A stretch of 64,000 nt of DNA from JALZCH01 sp036387315 (GCA_036387315.1 DASVTY010000084.1:62001-126000), one strand, 5' to 3'; positions 1-7,676 are shown, counted from the stretch's first letter. Notes: generated by a model from the letters alone, not told the origin. Made by a program: numbers and translations.

Positions 1-343
1 GATGGAAACAGCCGAACGTTTGTGCGACGACATTATTTTAATCAATCGCTCGAAAATGGTTCTCGGCGGACCATTGCGCGAAGTTAAATCCAGCTTTACC
101 CGTAATCTCGTAGCGATTCGCGTTGTAGGCGGAAACGGCGTTTTAAACGACAAAAATTTGGTGGCAAAAGTTATCGAACATTCCGACGAGCTGGAAATTT
201 TGCTGCAGGAAAATGCTAATCCACAAATTCTGTTGAAAAATTTAATCGAATCGGGCGCGACAATCTCCAAGTTTGAATTAATCGAGCCAAGCTTGAACGA
301 CATTTTTATCGAAAAAGTGGGGGAGCGAAACGTCAATGCGTAA
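1..343 (+). CDS. ABC transporter ATP-binding protein, C-terminal part (NatA-like)
   Basis: Partial gene cut by the window start. What remains begins just after the H-loop (METAERLCDDI follows the switch histidine in this family) and runs through the C-terminal regulatory tail to TAA at 341-343. The mirror copy at 63474-64000 supplies more: the signature LSKGMQQK, Walker B LIVLDEPFSGLD and the switch STHLMETAE. It is an export-type ATPase that would energise the permease encoded next, whose ATG at 336 overlaps this gene by 8 bp. That overlap indicates translational coupling. Family knowledge places such NatA-type ATPases with NatB permeases exporting sodium, drugs or peptides; the substrate cannot be read here. 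Walker A lies outside the window in both copies. Confidence 0.9.
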   Translation, partial: METAERLCDDIILINRSKMVLGGPLREVKSSFTRNLVAIRVVGGNGVLNDKNLVAKVIEHSDELEILLQENANPQILLKNLIESGATISKFELIEPSLNDIFIEKVGERNVNA

Positions 344-1679
344 ATTTCTGGCTGTCGTCAAACGCGAATATTTAAAGCTCGTTTGGGCGAAAACTTTTAT
401 TATCGGGACGCTGCTCGCGCCGTTGATGTCAATCGGTTTTATGGTCGTTCCGGCGCTGATTTTTTCGATTGAAGGCGACGCCGTGCGCGTCGGAATTGTT
501 GATCAGAGCGGCAAACTTTTCACGCCAATTTCCGCGTCGCTTTTAACCGGAAAAAAACGCGAGCAGCAAAACTCGCGCGACGTGATGGTAAACAGCGTCA
601 ATCAATCGCAGCAGGAACAAGCCCGGAAAGCTGCTGAGCAAATGGGCGGAAAATTTCTGATTGAGGAAGTCAAAATCGGCGATAAATCGGTCGAACAAAT
701 CCGCCGTGAGCTTGACGGACGTTTGATTGACCAGAGCCTGGATGTTTACGTCGTCATTCCGCCCAATTTCCAGCAAGGCGATTTTCAGCTTTTCGCCCGG
801 AACACTTCGGATTTTATTGCTCAAGCCAGAATCGAAGACGCTTTGAATAACGCCGTCCGCGAAGTCAGAATGGCGGAGTCGAATTTAAGCCGGGAAAAAT
901 TGCAGGACATCAACCGCGAAATAAATCTGACTTCAAAGCGCGTCACGGAAACCGGAGTTTCGGCTGATTCGGGCGAGAGCTTTTGGCTCGTTTTTGTCGT
1001 CGGTTTACTGATTTATCTCGTTTTGGCGATTTACGGGCAGACGATTTTGGGCGCGGTCGTCGAGGAAAAAGAAACCAGAATTGCCGAGATTTTGTTTTCT
1101 TCGGCGCGCCCTTTTACGTTGATGATGGGCAAGCTGGTCGGCGTCGGTCTGGTCGCTTTGACGCAGCTCGGAATCTGGGTTGTTTCCGCCGCGATTTTGG
1201 GAGTTTATGGTTTTGCGCAGCTTCAGCGCAGCGGCGTTGACATTACTTTTCCGCATCTTTCGCCGGTTTTCGTCATCGGATTGTTCATCTTTTTTATTTT
1301 GGGATTTTTTACTTACGCGACAATCTACGCTCTGATCGGTTCGATGGTAACGACCGTTCAGGAAGGCGGACAGCTCGCGTTTCCGCCGATTTTACTGCTT
1401 TTGATGGCGCTTTATTCGGCGTTTCCCGTAATTCGCAGCCCGAATTCGGATTTCTCTTTCTGGCTCTCAATCCTGCCGTTTGTATCCCCGATTGTGATGC
1501 CCGTTCGTTTGGCTATTCAAACGCCTCCGCTGTGGCAGATTTTGCTCTCGATTTTGCTCAATCTGGCGGCGATTTTCGCGCTCGTCTGGATTGCGGCGCG
1601 CGCTTATCGAGTCGGAATGCTGATGTACGGCAAAAAGGCGACGATTCCCGAAGTGCTAAAATGGATTCGGCAGGCTTAG
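336..1679 (+). CDS. ABC-2 type permease, NatB/YhaP-like
   Basis: Membrane subunit of 447 residues paired with the preceding ATPase. One transmembrane helix lies near residues 18-45, followed by a large extracytoplasmic loop (about 50-215) rich in charged and Gln residues. A cluster of about five helices fills residues 215-435. The EEKETRIAEILFSSARP stretch after the second helix is the cytoplasmic motif typical of COG1668 permeases. The ATG overlaps the ATPase stop, and the CYTH gene starts 6 bp after this stop, so the three look like one transcription unit. Substrate is unknown; sodium or xenobiotic export is only the family default. Confidence 0.88.
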   Translation: MRKFLAVVKREYLKLVWAKTFIIGTLLAPLMSIGFMVVPALIFSIEGDAVRVGIVDQSGKLFTPISASLLTGKKREQQNSRDVMVNSVNQSQQEQARKAAEQMGGKFLIEEVKIGDKSVEQIRRELDGRLIDQSLDVYVVIPPNFQQGDFQLFARNTSDFIAQARIEDALNNAVREVRMAESNLSREKLQDINREINLTSKRVTETGVSADSGESFWLVFVVGLLIYLVLAIYGQTILGAVVEEKETRIAEILFSSARPFTLMMGKLVGVGLVALTQLGIWVVSAAILGVYGFAQLQRSGVDITFPHLSPVFVIGLFIFFILGFFTYATIYALIGSMVTTVQEGGQLAFPPILLLLMALYSAFPVIRSPNSDFSFWLSILPFVSPIVMPVRLAIQTPPLWQILLSILLNLAAIFALVWIAARAYRVGMLMYGKKATIPEVLKWIRQA

Positions 1680-1685
1680 GGCGAA

Positions 1686-2228
1686 ATGGCAATCGAAATC
1701 GAGAAAAAATATCGTTTGACAAAGGACGAGCGCGAAACGGTTTTGCGGCGTTTGGCGGAAATCGGCGCTCATTTTGAAGGCGAGGATTTTGAAGAAAACA
1801 TTTTGTTCGGCGGCGGTTTTCTCAATTATAAAAACGCCGCGCTGCGAGTCAGAAAAACAGAAAAGAAAATCATTTTAACGTACAAACAGCGGCAACCTTC
1901 CGAATCCGCCGTCAAACAGCAAATCGAATACGAAACCGAAATCGGTGATGCCGAGACGATAACCGAAATTTTCAAAAATCTCGGTTATCGTCCTGCGCTA
2001 GTTTATGAAAAACGCCGTCAAACCTGGCAATTAAAAAACGTCGAAGTTGTTTTGGATGAATTGCCGTTCGGGCTTTTTATGGAGATCGAAGGCGGGCAGA
2101 GCGAGATTTTGGAAACAGAAAAACTGCTCGAAATCGAAAATCTGCCTGCCGTGATGGAAACCTATCCGCTTTTAACCGCACAGCACGGCGAAAAGCGCGG
2201 CGAGATGATTGAAGCGAGATTTAAATAA
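1686..2228 (+). CDS. CYTH domain protein (class IV adenylate cyclase / triphosphatase-like)
   Basis: A 180-residue single-domain CYTH protein. The N-terminal IEIEKKYRL carries the diagnostic ExExK metal/triphosphate-binding motif. Alternating basic and acidic strands follow (ALRVRK, ILTYKQ, YEKRRQTW, VVLDELPFGLFMEIEG), as expected for the eight-stranded tunnel. Known CYTH enzymes hydrolyse inorganic triphosphate or thiamine triphosphate, or make cAMP (CyaB type). The length and the DELPFGLFMEIEG ending resemble the CyaB/ThTPase-like group, but activity cannot be decided from sequence. It is the last gene of the ABC exporter cluster, 6 bp downstream of the permease. Confidence 0.85.
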   Translation: MAIEIEKKYRLTKDERETVLRRLAEIGAHFEGEDFEENILFGGGFLNYKNAALRVRKTEKKIILTYKQRQPSESAVKQQIEYETEIGDAETITEIFKNLGYRPALVYEKRRQTWQLKNVEVVLDELPFGLFMEIEGGQSEILETEKLLEIENLPAVMETYPLLTAQHGEKRGEMIEARFK

Positions 2229-2262
2229 TTCGCAGCGCTCTCAAAATAGAGAGTTTGCTGTC

Positions 2263-2354
2263 ACTATCAACTATCAACTCTTAACTATCAACTGTCTTGC
2301 AAGGAAACAAACGTTTTCTGCGAGACAGTTGATAGTTTACAGTTCATAGTTGAC
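2263..2354. repeat. Inverted pair of heptamer arrays (ACTATCA unit)
   Basis: 2263-2297 reads as five 7-bp units of the type ACTATCA/ACTCTTA/ACTGTCT. 2324-2354 reads as AGTTGAT, AGTTTAC, AGTTCAT, AGTTGAC, the inverse units. Between them CTGTCT-GCA pairs with TGC-AGACAG, so the whole forms one long imperfect stem-loop between the CYTH and DUF6335 genes. A short CTCTC/GAGAG hairpin (2238-2253) lies just upstream. Mirror: 61463..61554. Confidence 0.85.
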
Positions 2355-2454
2355 GGTTTGCGCGTTTTCATTTTCGGAACTCGTATAATTTAACGGCAAC
2401 CGGGTTGCAAGATTCAGGCAACAAAGCCAAAATTAAAGTGAGGAGAATTATTGA

Positions 2455-2832
2455 ATGAGCGACGGAAAACCATACGAATTTTACGAGGACAATGTGCCGA
2501 ATCCAGAAATCGAGCAGTTTATGAACGAGGAAATCGACCGCGCGCCGCGCGATTCAAACGAACTGGAGCAGCGTTTTGAAGCCAGCACGCAATCACCCGT
2601 TACATCCGGCGGCGATATTGACGCCGAGTGGGAAGAAGCCGATGACGACGGCGCGGAATCGGTCGGCGGTCACAATCCGACGCCGGATCAATCCGACACT
2701 GAAGCAAACGCCGCCGCGATGGGCTTTACTTTTGAGGATAATCAGGAAATTGATCTTCTGGAAAAAATGCAGAAACGCGACCGCAACCGTTTTGAGCTTG
2801 ATGAAGATTCAAAGGCGGGCGATACGATTTAA
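2455..2832 (+). CDS. DUF6335 family protein (small acidic)
   Basis: A 125-residue, strongly acidic soluble protein without signal peptide or membrane segment. The core SGGDIDAEWEEADDDGAE, then VGGHNPTPDQSD, then a FEDNQEIDLLEKMQKRDRNRFELD ending, matches what I recall of DUF6335, a family seen in cyanobacteria and acidobacteria with no known function. AGGAG at 2441-2445 lies 9 nt before the ATG. A TATAAT at 2384-2389 may be the -10, but no well-spaced -35 was found. A good intrinsic terminator follows at 2849, so the gene is probably monocistronic. Confidence 0.8.
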   Translation: MSDGKPYEFYEDNVPNPEIEQFMNEEIDRAPRDSNELEQRFEASTQSPVTSGGDIDAEWEEADDDGAESVGGHNPTPDQSDTEANAAAMGFTFEDNQEIDLLEKMQKRDRNRFELDEDSKAGDTI

Positions 2833-2848
2833 ATTTCGATTTCAGCGA

Positions 2849-2873
2849 GGCTCGAATTTATCGAGCCTTTTTT
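2849..2873 (+). terminator. Intrinsic terminator after DUF6335 gene
   Basis: GGCTCGA (2849-2855) pairs with TCGAGCC (2861-2867), followed by a T6 run. Mirror: 60944..60968 on the minus strand. Confidence 0.85.
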
Positions 2874-2916
2874 ATCGGATTTGTTGTTGGCAATTGTTAA
2901 AAAACAAAAATAATTG

Positions 2917-2946
2917 TTGACCTTTATCGGTTTGAAAAAGTAGGAT
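2917..2946 (+). promoter_or_regulatory. Candidate sigma70 promoter for the 3043 gene
   Basis: TTGACC (2917-2922), 18-bp spacer, TAGGAT (2941-2946), about 90 bp before the GTG start. Mirror: 60871..60900. Confidence 0.4.
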
Positions 2947-3042
2947 AAAAATGATTGCGGAAAATTTATTCCGCCGAATCTTTTAAACCTTATCAAAACC
3001 ACGTTCCTCTCGAAGTTTCATTCCGTCAAAAGGAGATCAAAA

Positions 3043-3990
3043 GTGAAAGTCAGATTTTCCCTCGTTACATTTTTTGCCGCCTCTCTGCTGCTCGTTTCAG
3101 CCAATTTCGCAAACGCCCAAAACGCAGCCTCAGCCGTGCCGGTTGCCAAAGGAAATAATTTGCGCTGCGCCGGTTACATTCAAAATTCTCCGGTCAATAC
3201 GCGCTACGAAATCGTCGGCGGCGAGCAGGAACAGGAACAGAACGTTTACGCCGAAGGCGATTACGTTTACCTGAATTTCGGCGCAAACGGCGGCGCTGTC
3301 GAAAACGCTCGCTACACGGTCACGCGCCCGCGCGGTCACGTTCGCTCGGTTTTTTCGCGCAAAGGCGATTTGGGGATTTACGTTCAGGAAGTCGCTTCGC
3401 TCCGGGTTGTGCGCGTAAAATCGGAAACGTCCGTCGCTTTTATTGATTATTCGTGCGACAACGTTTTGCTCGGCGATTTGCTCGTCCCGGAACAGCAGCG
3501 CTTCGCGCCGCAAGCCCGACAATTTCAGCCGCTTGACCGTTTCCGCGACGCGAACGGCAGAGCCAGCGGCAGAATCGTTTTGGCGCGCGGCGGACAGGAG
3601 ACTGTGGCGCGCGACCAGATTGTTTACATTGATTTGGGAGCCGAAGACGGCGTCAAAGCGGGCGATTATTTGACCATCTGGCGTCCGGTAGGGAAACCGA
3701 AAGTCGCGCAGCGCGTGCCGGAACAGGAAATTGCGCGCGCGGAAGATATGGGATTTGAATCGGACGCTTTTCGCGGCGGCAAATTCTCGAATCAAGCGCC
3801 GCGCAAAAAAGGCGAAAACGCCACCGGAGCGATTGCCTCAACCAAAGACGTAAAACGCCGCCGCCCGCAAATGCCGCGCAAAATTGTCGGCGAAGTCGTC
3901 GTGCTAAACGTCAAAGAGCGCACGGCAACCGTCATCATCACGCAAAACGCGCAGGAAATTCACACCGGCGATTACGTCGAATTGCAATAA
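3043..3990 (+). CDS. Exported protein with two related beta-rich half-domains
   Basis: A 315-residue secreted protein I cannot name. GTG start with AGGAG (3031-3035) 7 nt upstream. The signal peptide covers residues 1-25 and ends FANAQ. Two segments resemble each other. One begins YVYLNFGANGG, passes through VASLRVVRVKSETSVAFI and ends LLGDLLVP. The other begins IVYIDLGAEDGVKAGDYLTIWRP, passes through GEVVVLNVKERTATVII and ends HTGDYVEL. This 'LG..DGVK.GD' pattern resembles C-terminal domains of FlgT-like envelope proteins, so an envelope-associated role is reasonable but unproven. A basic linker (about 245-285) precedes the last strands. It converges on pgsA across a bidirectional terminator. 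Confidence 0.75.
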   Translation: MKVRFSLVTFFAASLLLVSANFANAQNAASAVPVAKGNNLRCAGYIQNSPVNTRYEIVGGEQEQEQNVYAEGDYVYLNFGANGGAVENARYTVTRPRGHVRSVFSRKGDLGIYVQEVASLRVVRVKSETSVAFIDYSCDNVLLGDLLVPEQQRFAPQARQFQPLDRFRDANGRASGRIVLARGGQETVARDQIVYIDLGAEDGVKAGDYLTIWRPVGKPKVAQRVPEQEIARAEDMGFESDAFRGGKFSNQAPRKKGENATGAIASTKDVKRRRPQMPRKIVGEVVVLNVKERTATVIITQNAQEIHTGDYVELQ

Positions 3991-4008
3991 GTTTCGGACA
4001 CAAATAAA

Positions 4009-4037
4009 CAAAAACCGCACAAACAGTGCGGTTTTTG
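4009..4037. terminator. Bidirectional intrinsic terminator
   Basis: CAAAAACCGCAC (4009-4020) pairs with GTGCGGTTTTTG (4026-4037) around a 5-nt loop, with A and T tracts on both sides. It serves the exported-protein gene (plus) and pgsA (minus). A second stem, TTGAACA (4041-4047) with TGTTCAA (4060-4066), lies on the pgsA side. Mirror: 59780..59808. Confidence 0.88.
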
Positions 4038-4069
4038 TTTTTGAACAAGTTTCGGTTGTTGTTCAAAAA

Positions 4070-4786
4070 TCAGATTCTGGATTCGAGAGCCTGAACTTCG
4101 GTTTGCGCCTTTTCGTGTTTTTTTTGAGAGCGGCGGAAAAGCGTGAAATATTCGTACATTGACCAGAGCGAAGTGACTACGGCAATCCAAAGCGCGGCGT
4201 ATCCGACGAGAAAACCGATAACGCGCCAATCGTCGGGCGTCAAAGCAAAGCTCGAAAGATGCTCGAAAGCCGTTTGAAACTCGCTCGCCTGCCAGAAGCG
4301 AAAAGTCGGCAAAACCGCGCCCGGATTTAAAGTATTTGAAAGCGTGTTAGCGCCGATGATCATCAGCGAAACAATCGCCACGCATTGCGCCCACATTTTG
4401 ATTTTTCCGGTTATATTCGCCGAAATTACCAATCCTTCGCTCGCGGCAATCGAACGCAAACCCGTCACGGCGAATTCGCGCCCCAAAATAACCACCGTCA
4501 TCCAAGCCGGAGCGAGCTGTTTTTCAACCAGAGCGACCAGCGCTGCGCAAACGAGCAATTTATCGGCGACCGGATCGAGCAAAATTCCAAGCTTTGAAAC
4601 CTGATTGCGGCGGCGCGCCAGAAGCCCGTCGAAAAAGTCTGTGAAAGCAGCCGCGAGAAAAAGAACAATCGCCAGCGAATATCGCGTCCAGCCGAAAATG
4701 CCTTCGGCAAGCGGCGTCAGCAAAACGACGACCAGCATCGGGACGATAATAATACGCGCCAGAGTTAGATAATTCGGGAGATTCAC
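4070..4786 (-). CDS. pgsA: CDP-diacylglycerol-glycerol-3-phosphate 3-phosphatidyltransferase
   Basis: Inner-membrane enzyme that transfers a phosphatidyl group from CDP-diacylglycerol to glycerol-3-phosphate, the committed step to phosphatidylglycerol and cardiolipin. The CDP-alcohol phosphotransferase motif DGLLARRRNQVSKLGILLDPVADK contains the D-G-x2-A-R-x8-G-x3-D-x3-D signature. NLPNYLTLARI at the N-terminus is typical of PgsA. About six hydrophobic segments are present, plus a charged C-terminal tail beyond the usual ~180-200 residue core. I chose GTG at 4786 because it gives the family-like M-NLPNYLT start; a TTG at 4792 adds two residues. No clear ribosome binding site for either. Convergent with the exported-protein gene. 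Confidence 0.93.
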   Translation of the reverse strand: MNLPNYLTLARIIIVPMLVVVLLTPLAEGIFGWTRYSLAIVLFLAAAFTDFFDGLLARRRNQVSKLGILLDPVADKLLVCAALVALVEKQLAPAWMTVVILGREFAVTGLRSIAASEGLVISANITGKIKMWAQCVAIVSLMIIGANTLSNTLNPGAVLPTFRFWQASEFQTAFEHLSSFALTPDDWRVIGFLVGYAALWIAVVTSLWSMYEYFTLFRRSQKKHEKAQTEVQALESRI

Positions 4787-4923
4787 AGCCAAACAGAAAT
4801 TTTTCGAGCCGAAAAAAGCGTCTCTAGGCTCAAAAGTTTAGGTGTCGGACGCATTGAGTGTCAAGGAAGCAAAGATTAAATAAATGAAACAAAATCTGTC
4901 TTGAAGCCGGAAAACAACGGATA

Positions 4924-5913
4924 TTATTTTTTTGCCGAGTTAAATTTGGCAATCGCCATTTTCGCGGCGGCGACGGCGGGAGCGAGTTTCGGGGGCGACA
5001 GATAAGCGTCCGGCGCAAGCTCGTGAACTTTCCTGAGCAGCGGCTCGAAAATCAATTCTTTAGCGGCAAACACGCCGCCGACATAAGCGATTTGAAATCG
5101 TTCGTCGGCGAGCTGTAGTTTTTTAATCACCGCGTTTGCCGCCAGTCCCAGTTCGCACCCGGCTTCGTCCAGCAATCGGTGCGCGACTTTATCGCCGTCG
5201 CGCGCGGCTTGAATGACAAAGCGGGCGAATCCGGCAATTCGGTCGTTCGTCATTGTCGGCGCGTAAATCGCCATTGCGATGTCATCGGGCGACGAAGCGC
5301 GGAAATAATCGCAAGCCAATTCGCTCAAAACGGTTTTCGGCGCGCGCCCGTCCGACGCTTTCGCTACGGCTTGCAGCGCGCGGCGGGCGATTCCGGCGCC
5401 GCCTCCTTCGTCGCCCGCGAGCGGTCCCCAGCCGCCGGCTGCGGCGAATTCGCCGTTTGCGTTGCGCCCGCAGCAAATCGAACCCGTGCCGGCAATTACA
5501 ACCAGACCGGCTTTGCCGTCGGTCGCGCCGTAGAGCGCGATTTCGGCGTCCGTATAAACTTCGAGTTTTTTGATTCGGAGACGCGAAACAAGGCGGTCGC
5601 GCATCCGGCTGCGAATATCTGCGCGGCGCACGCCCGCCAAGCCGATTTCCGCCGCAGCGATTTCCGAACGCGGTTTGTCAGCCGCGTCACAGGCGCGGTC
5701 AATCGCCGTTACAATGTTGTCAACCGCTGTTTCGACGCCTACCCGGAGCGGATTTGAAACTCCGGTTTTGCCTTCGCCGAGAACGTTTAAATGAGCGTCG
5801 GTTAAGTTTGCGAGCGTTTTAGTGCCGCCGCCGTCAACGCCTATAAACAAATCGGGCGCGATTGACGAGGTTTCCTCCAAATCTTCTTTTTTGAATCGTT
5901 CGGCTTTCGGCAT
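4924..5913 (-). CDS. BadF/BcrA-type N-acetylhexosamine kinase (NagK/MurK-like)
   Basis: A 329-residue cytoplasmic sugar kinase of the ASKHA fold. Phosphate-1 motif GVDGGGTKT lies around residues 25-33, IAGTGS around 140 and GGWGPLAGDEGGG around 155, the arrangement of eukaryotic GlcNAc kinase and bacterial MurK/NagK relatives in the BadF/BadG/BcrA/BcrD family. Likely reaction: ATP-dependent 6-phosphorylation of GlcNAc or MurNAc, whose product could pass to the NagA encoded 16 kb away on the same arm. It is divergent from the LysR gene (212 bp between starts), a common arrangement for regulator and target. A charged 20-residue N-extension precedes the core. Substrate choice is inference. Confidence 0.85.
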   Translation of the reverse strand: MPKAERFKKEDLEETSSIAPDLFIGVDGGGTKTLANLTDAHLNVLGEGKTGVSNPLRVGVETAVDNIVTAIDRACDAADKPRSEIAAAEIGLAGVRRADIRSRMRDRLVSRLRIKKLEVYTDAEIALYGATDGKAGLVVIAGTGSICCGRNANGEFAAAGGWGPLAGDEGGGAGIARRALQAVAKASDGRAPKTVLSELACDYFRASSPDDIAMAIYAPTMTNDRIAGFARFVIQAARDGDKVAHRLLDEAGCELGLAANAVIKKLQLADERFQIAYVGGVFAAKELIFEPLLRKVHELAPDAYLSPPKLAPAVAAAKMAIAKFNSAKK

Positions 5914-6021
5914 TAAAGTTTCGAGCTTCGAGCTGACAAAAAATAAAAAACTTCAAGAATTATTGTAAAAGCGCTTGACATATAATAAAAACTAAAAGAT
6001 TTTATCTTTGCGATAATTTTT

Positions 6022-6120
6022 AGTAATAAGTAATCAGTAATAAGTAATAAGCGAAACCTGATTGCTTAAATTAGTAATAAGTTAAAAAACTAATTACTGA
6101 TTACTTATTACTGATTACTT
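6022..6120. repeat. Inverted pair of heptamer arrays (AGTAATA/AGTAATC unit)
   Basis: 6022-6049 is four tandem 7-bp units AGTAATA/C. 6093-6120 is four inverse units ATTACTG/ATTACTT. A 21-nt segment (6028-6048) is perfectly complementary to 6100-6120, so a cruciform is possible. The right array ends 5 bp before the GTG start of the LysR gene and takes the place of its ribosome binding site. Mirror: 57697..57795. Confidence 0.9.
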
Positions 6121-6125
6121 TACAG

Positions 6126-7016
6126 GTGGAAATCAGACAGCTCAGGGCGTTTGTCGCCATTGCCGAAACCAGAACTTTTACTGCCGGAGCGAAGCGGATT
6201 CATGTGACGCAAGCCGCCATTTCGATGCAGATCAGGCAGCTCGAAATTGAAGTCGGCTCGCACGTTTTTACGCGGACGCCGCGCCGGGTAATTTTGACCG
6301 AAGCGGGCGAGATTCTGCTCGAACGCGCCCGCGTCATCCTGCGCGAACACGACGCGGCGCTCGCCGAATTAGCCGAGATTGCTGGAGCCGAGCGCGGACG
6401 ACTCAGAATCGGGAGTGCGTCGTCGAATTTTATCACGACGAATCTGCCGCAGATTTTGAATAAGCTCAAAAAGAGATTTCCAAACGCCGAAGTCAATGTT
6501 GTTTGCGGCACGAGCGAAGCCTTGATTGACAAGATTTTGTCGGGCGAGCTGGACATGGCATTTATCAGCTTGCCGGTCGAATCGGGGAACATTCATACAG
6601 AGCTGCTGTTTAGCGACGAAATCGTCGCCATCGCGCACCCGGCGCATCCGCAGGCAAATCAAAAAGTCATCAGCACGGCGGCGCTTGCCGGAGAACGTCT
6701 GATTTTGGGCGAAAAAGGCGGCAACGTCCGTCGCCTATTCGACGAATTTTTCGCGGCGGGAGGCGTCAAACCCAATGTCGTGATGGAGCTTTCGCGCCAA
6801 TCTTCAATCAACGAAATGGTCAGAAACAATATGGGCGTCGGGATTGCGGGCGTCAAAGCGGTCGAAAAAGACGTAAAAGACGGCAAACTCGTTCGCTGGT
6901 GGATCGAAGGCGCGCAGATAAATTGGGAACTGGGCTTGGCAAAGCTGCGCGGCGGGTACGAATCGCCGATTTTGACGGAATTTGTTAGACTTTGCCGCAA
7001 ACAGTTTGAGCAATAA
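6126..7016 (+). CDS. LysR-type transcriptional regulator
   Basis: A 296-residue LTTR. The N-terminal winged helix-turn-helix (residues 1-60) reads RAFVAIAETRTFTAGAKRIHVTQAAISMQIRQLE, with the usual helix to about residue 85. The rest is the two-lobed periplasmic-binding-like effector domain (GRLRIGSASS... onwards). GTG start at 6126. Upstream is almost entirely the heptamer inverted repeat, so translation initiation or autoregulation may involve that structure. It diverges from the amino-sugar kinase gene, making that gene a plausible target, but no T-N11-A box was assigned. The effector cannot be read from sequence. Confidence 0.92.
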   Translation: MEIRQLRAFVAIAETRTFTAGAKRIHVTQAAISMQIRQLEIEVGSHVFTRTPRRVILTEAGEILLERARVILREHDAALAELAEIAGAERGRLRIGSASSNFITTNLPQILNKLKKRFPNAEVNVVCGTSEALIDKILSGELDMAFISLPVESGNIHTELLFSDEIVAIAHPAHPQANQKVISTAALAGERLILGEKGGNVRRLFDEFFAAGGVKPNVVMELSRQSSINEMVRNNMGVGIAGVKAVEKDVKDGKLVRWWIEGAQINWELGLAKLRGGYESPILTEFVRLCRKQFEQ

Positions 7017-7022
7017 AAATAA

Positions 7023-7662
7023 TGCCGCTTTTGCGGCAAATGGATTTAGCCGTGCGTTTTAACGCACGGAAAGAAACGCAAGATGTTTGCGTCGCGTCAG
7101 CGACGATTGAATAAATCAATGGCAAATACATATTCATCATTGTTTTATCACATCGTTTTCAGCACAAAACATCGTCAAGATTTCATCAATAAAGAAATCG
7201 AAAATCGTGTTTGGGCTTATATCGGCGGCGTTGCGCGCAAACATAAATTAACAGCCTTGCAAGTTGGCGGAATCGAAAATCACATTCATGCATTAATTAT
7301 GTCTGCGCCCGTTTTATCTCCCAGCAAAATCGCTCAATTCTTGAAGGGCGATTCTTCTAAATGGATTCATGAAGAATTTCTTAATTTAAGAGCGTTTGCC
7401 TGGCAAGACGGTTTCGGTGTTTTTTCAGTTAGCAAATCTAACGTTCCGAAAGTAATTGAGTACATCAAAAATCAACGCCAACATCATCAAGCGGAAAGCT
7501 TTGAAGATGAATATGTCAAATTAATGAAATTGCACGGCGTTGAATACGATGAAAGATATTTGTTTGATTGATTCAGTCGTCGCTGACGCGACGGGAAACG
7601 TTTTCGTTTGTTTTCCGTGCCTTGAAAGACACGGCTAAATTCAGATTGCCGCTAACGCGGCT
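7023..7662 (+). mobile_element. RAYT/IS200-like element bounded by mirror-image hairpin sets
   Basis: The transposase gene is bracketed by ~95-bp imperfect inverted flanks, each holding the same hairpins in opposite order. Left: TGCCGC/GCGGCA (7023-7038), CCGTGCGTT/AACGCACGG (7050-7069), CGTCGC/GCGACG (7090-7105). Right: CGTCGC/GCGACG (7578-7593), CCGTG/CACGG (7615-7634), GCCGC/GCGGC (7648-7661). The ATTTAGCCGTG and TGAAT-AATCA segments between hairpins are also shared. This fits a REP/BIME-type substrate next to its RAYT. No target duplication is expected or seen. Confidence 0.8.
7119..7571 (+). CDS. IS200-like transposase / REP-associated tyrosine transposase
   Basis: A single-domain Y1 HUH transposase of 150 residues (family usual 140-160). 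It opens SSLFYHIVFSTKHRQ, the standard IS200-fold first strand. The metal-binding HUH motif is ENHIHALI, and the catalytic tyrosine is probably in VPKVIEYIKNQRQHH. Such enzymes cut and rejoin single-stranded DNA at subterminal hairpins. No TnpB partner is present. I placed the start at ATG 7119; an in-frame ATG at 7083 would translate through the left hairpin and gives a non-family extension. The ORF is intact, so it may be active. Codon usage is more AT-rich than its neighbours. Confidence 0.9.
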   Translation: MANTYSSLFYHIVFSTKHRQDFINKEIENRVWAYIGGVARKHKLTALQVGGIENHIHALIMSAPVLSPSKIAQFLKGDSSKWIHEEFLNLRAFAWQDGFGVFSVSKSNVPKVIEYIKNQRQHHQAESFEDEYVKLMKLHGVEYDERYLFD

Positions 7663-7676
7663 GATATTTTGTTTCG

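Noticed and set aside
2350..2389. TTGACG and TATAAT upstream of the DUF6335 gene as a promoter
   Set aside because: The spacing is 28 bp, too long for sigma70. TATAAT may still be a -10, but its -35 was not found.
3130..3795. 221-codon open frame on the minus strand
   Set aside because: Lies fully antisense to the exported-protein gene, has no ribosome binding site or recognisable domain, and is a by-product of its codon usage.
5179..5757. 192-codon open frame on the plus strand
   Set aside because: Antisense to the amino-sugar kinase, whose motifs are clear; Arg/Ala-rich composition typical of a shadow frame.
5975..5986. TTGACA directly followed by TATAAT
   Set aside because: Hexamers are adjacent with no spacer, so they cannot form one sigma70 promoter; no good -10 lies 16-18 bp after the TTGACA.
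6022..6120. CRISPR-like array
   Set aside because: Units are 7 bp and contiguous without spacers, and no cas genes are present.
7083..7118. Upstream ATG for the transposase
   Set aside because: Translating from here would read through a conserved flank hairpin and add residues not seen in the family.
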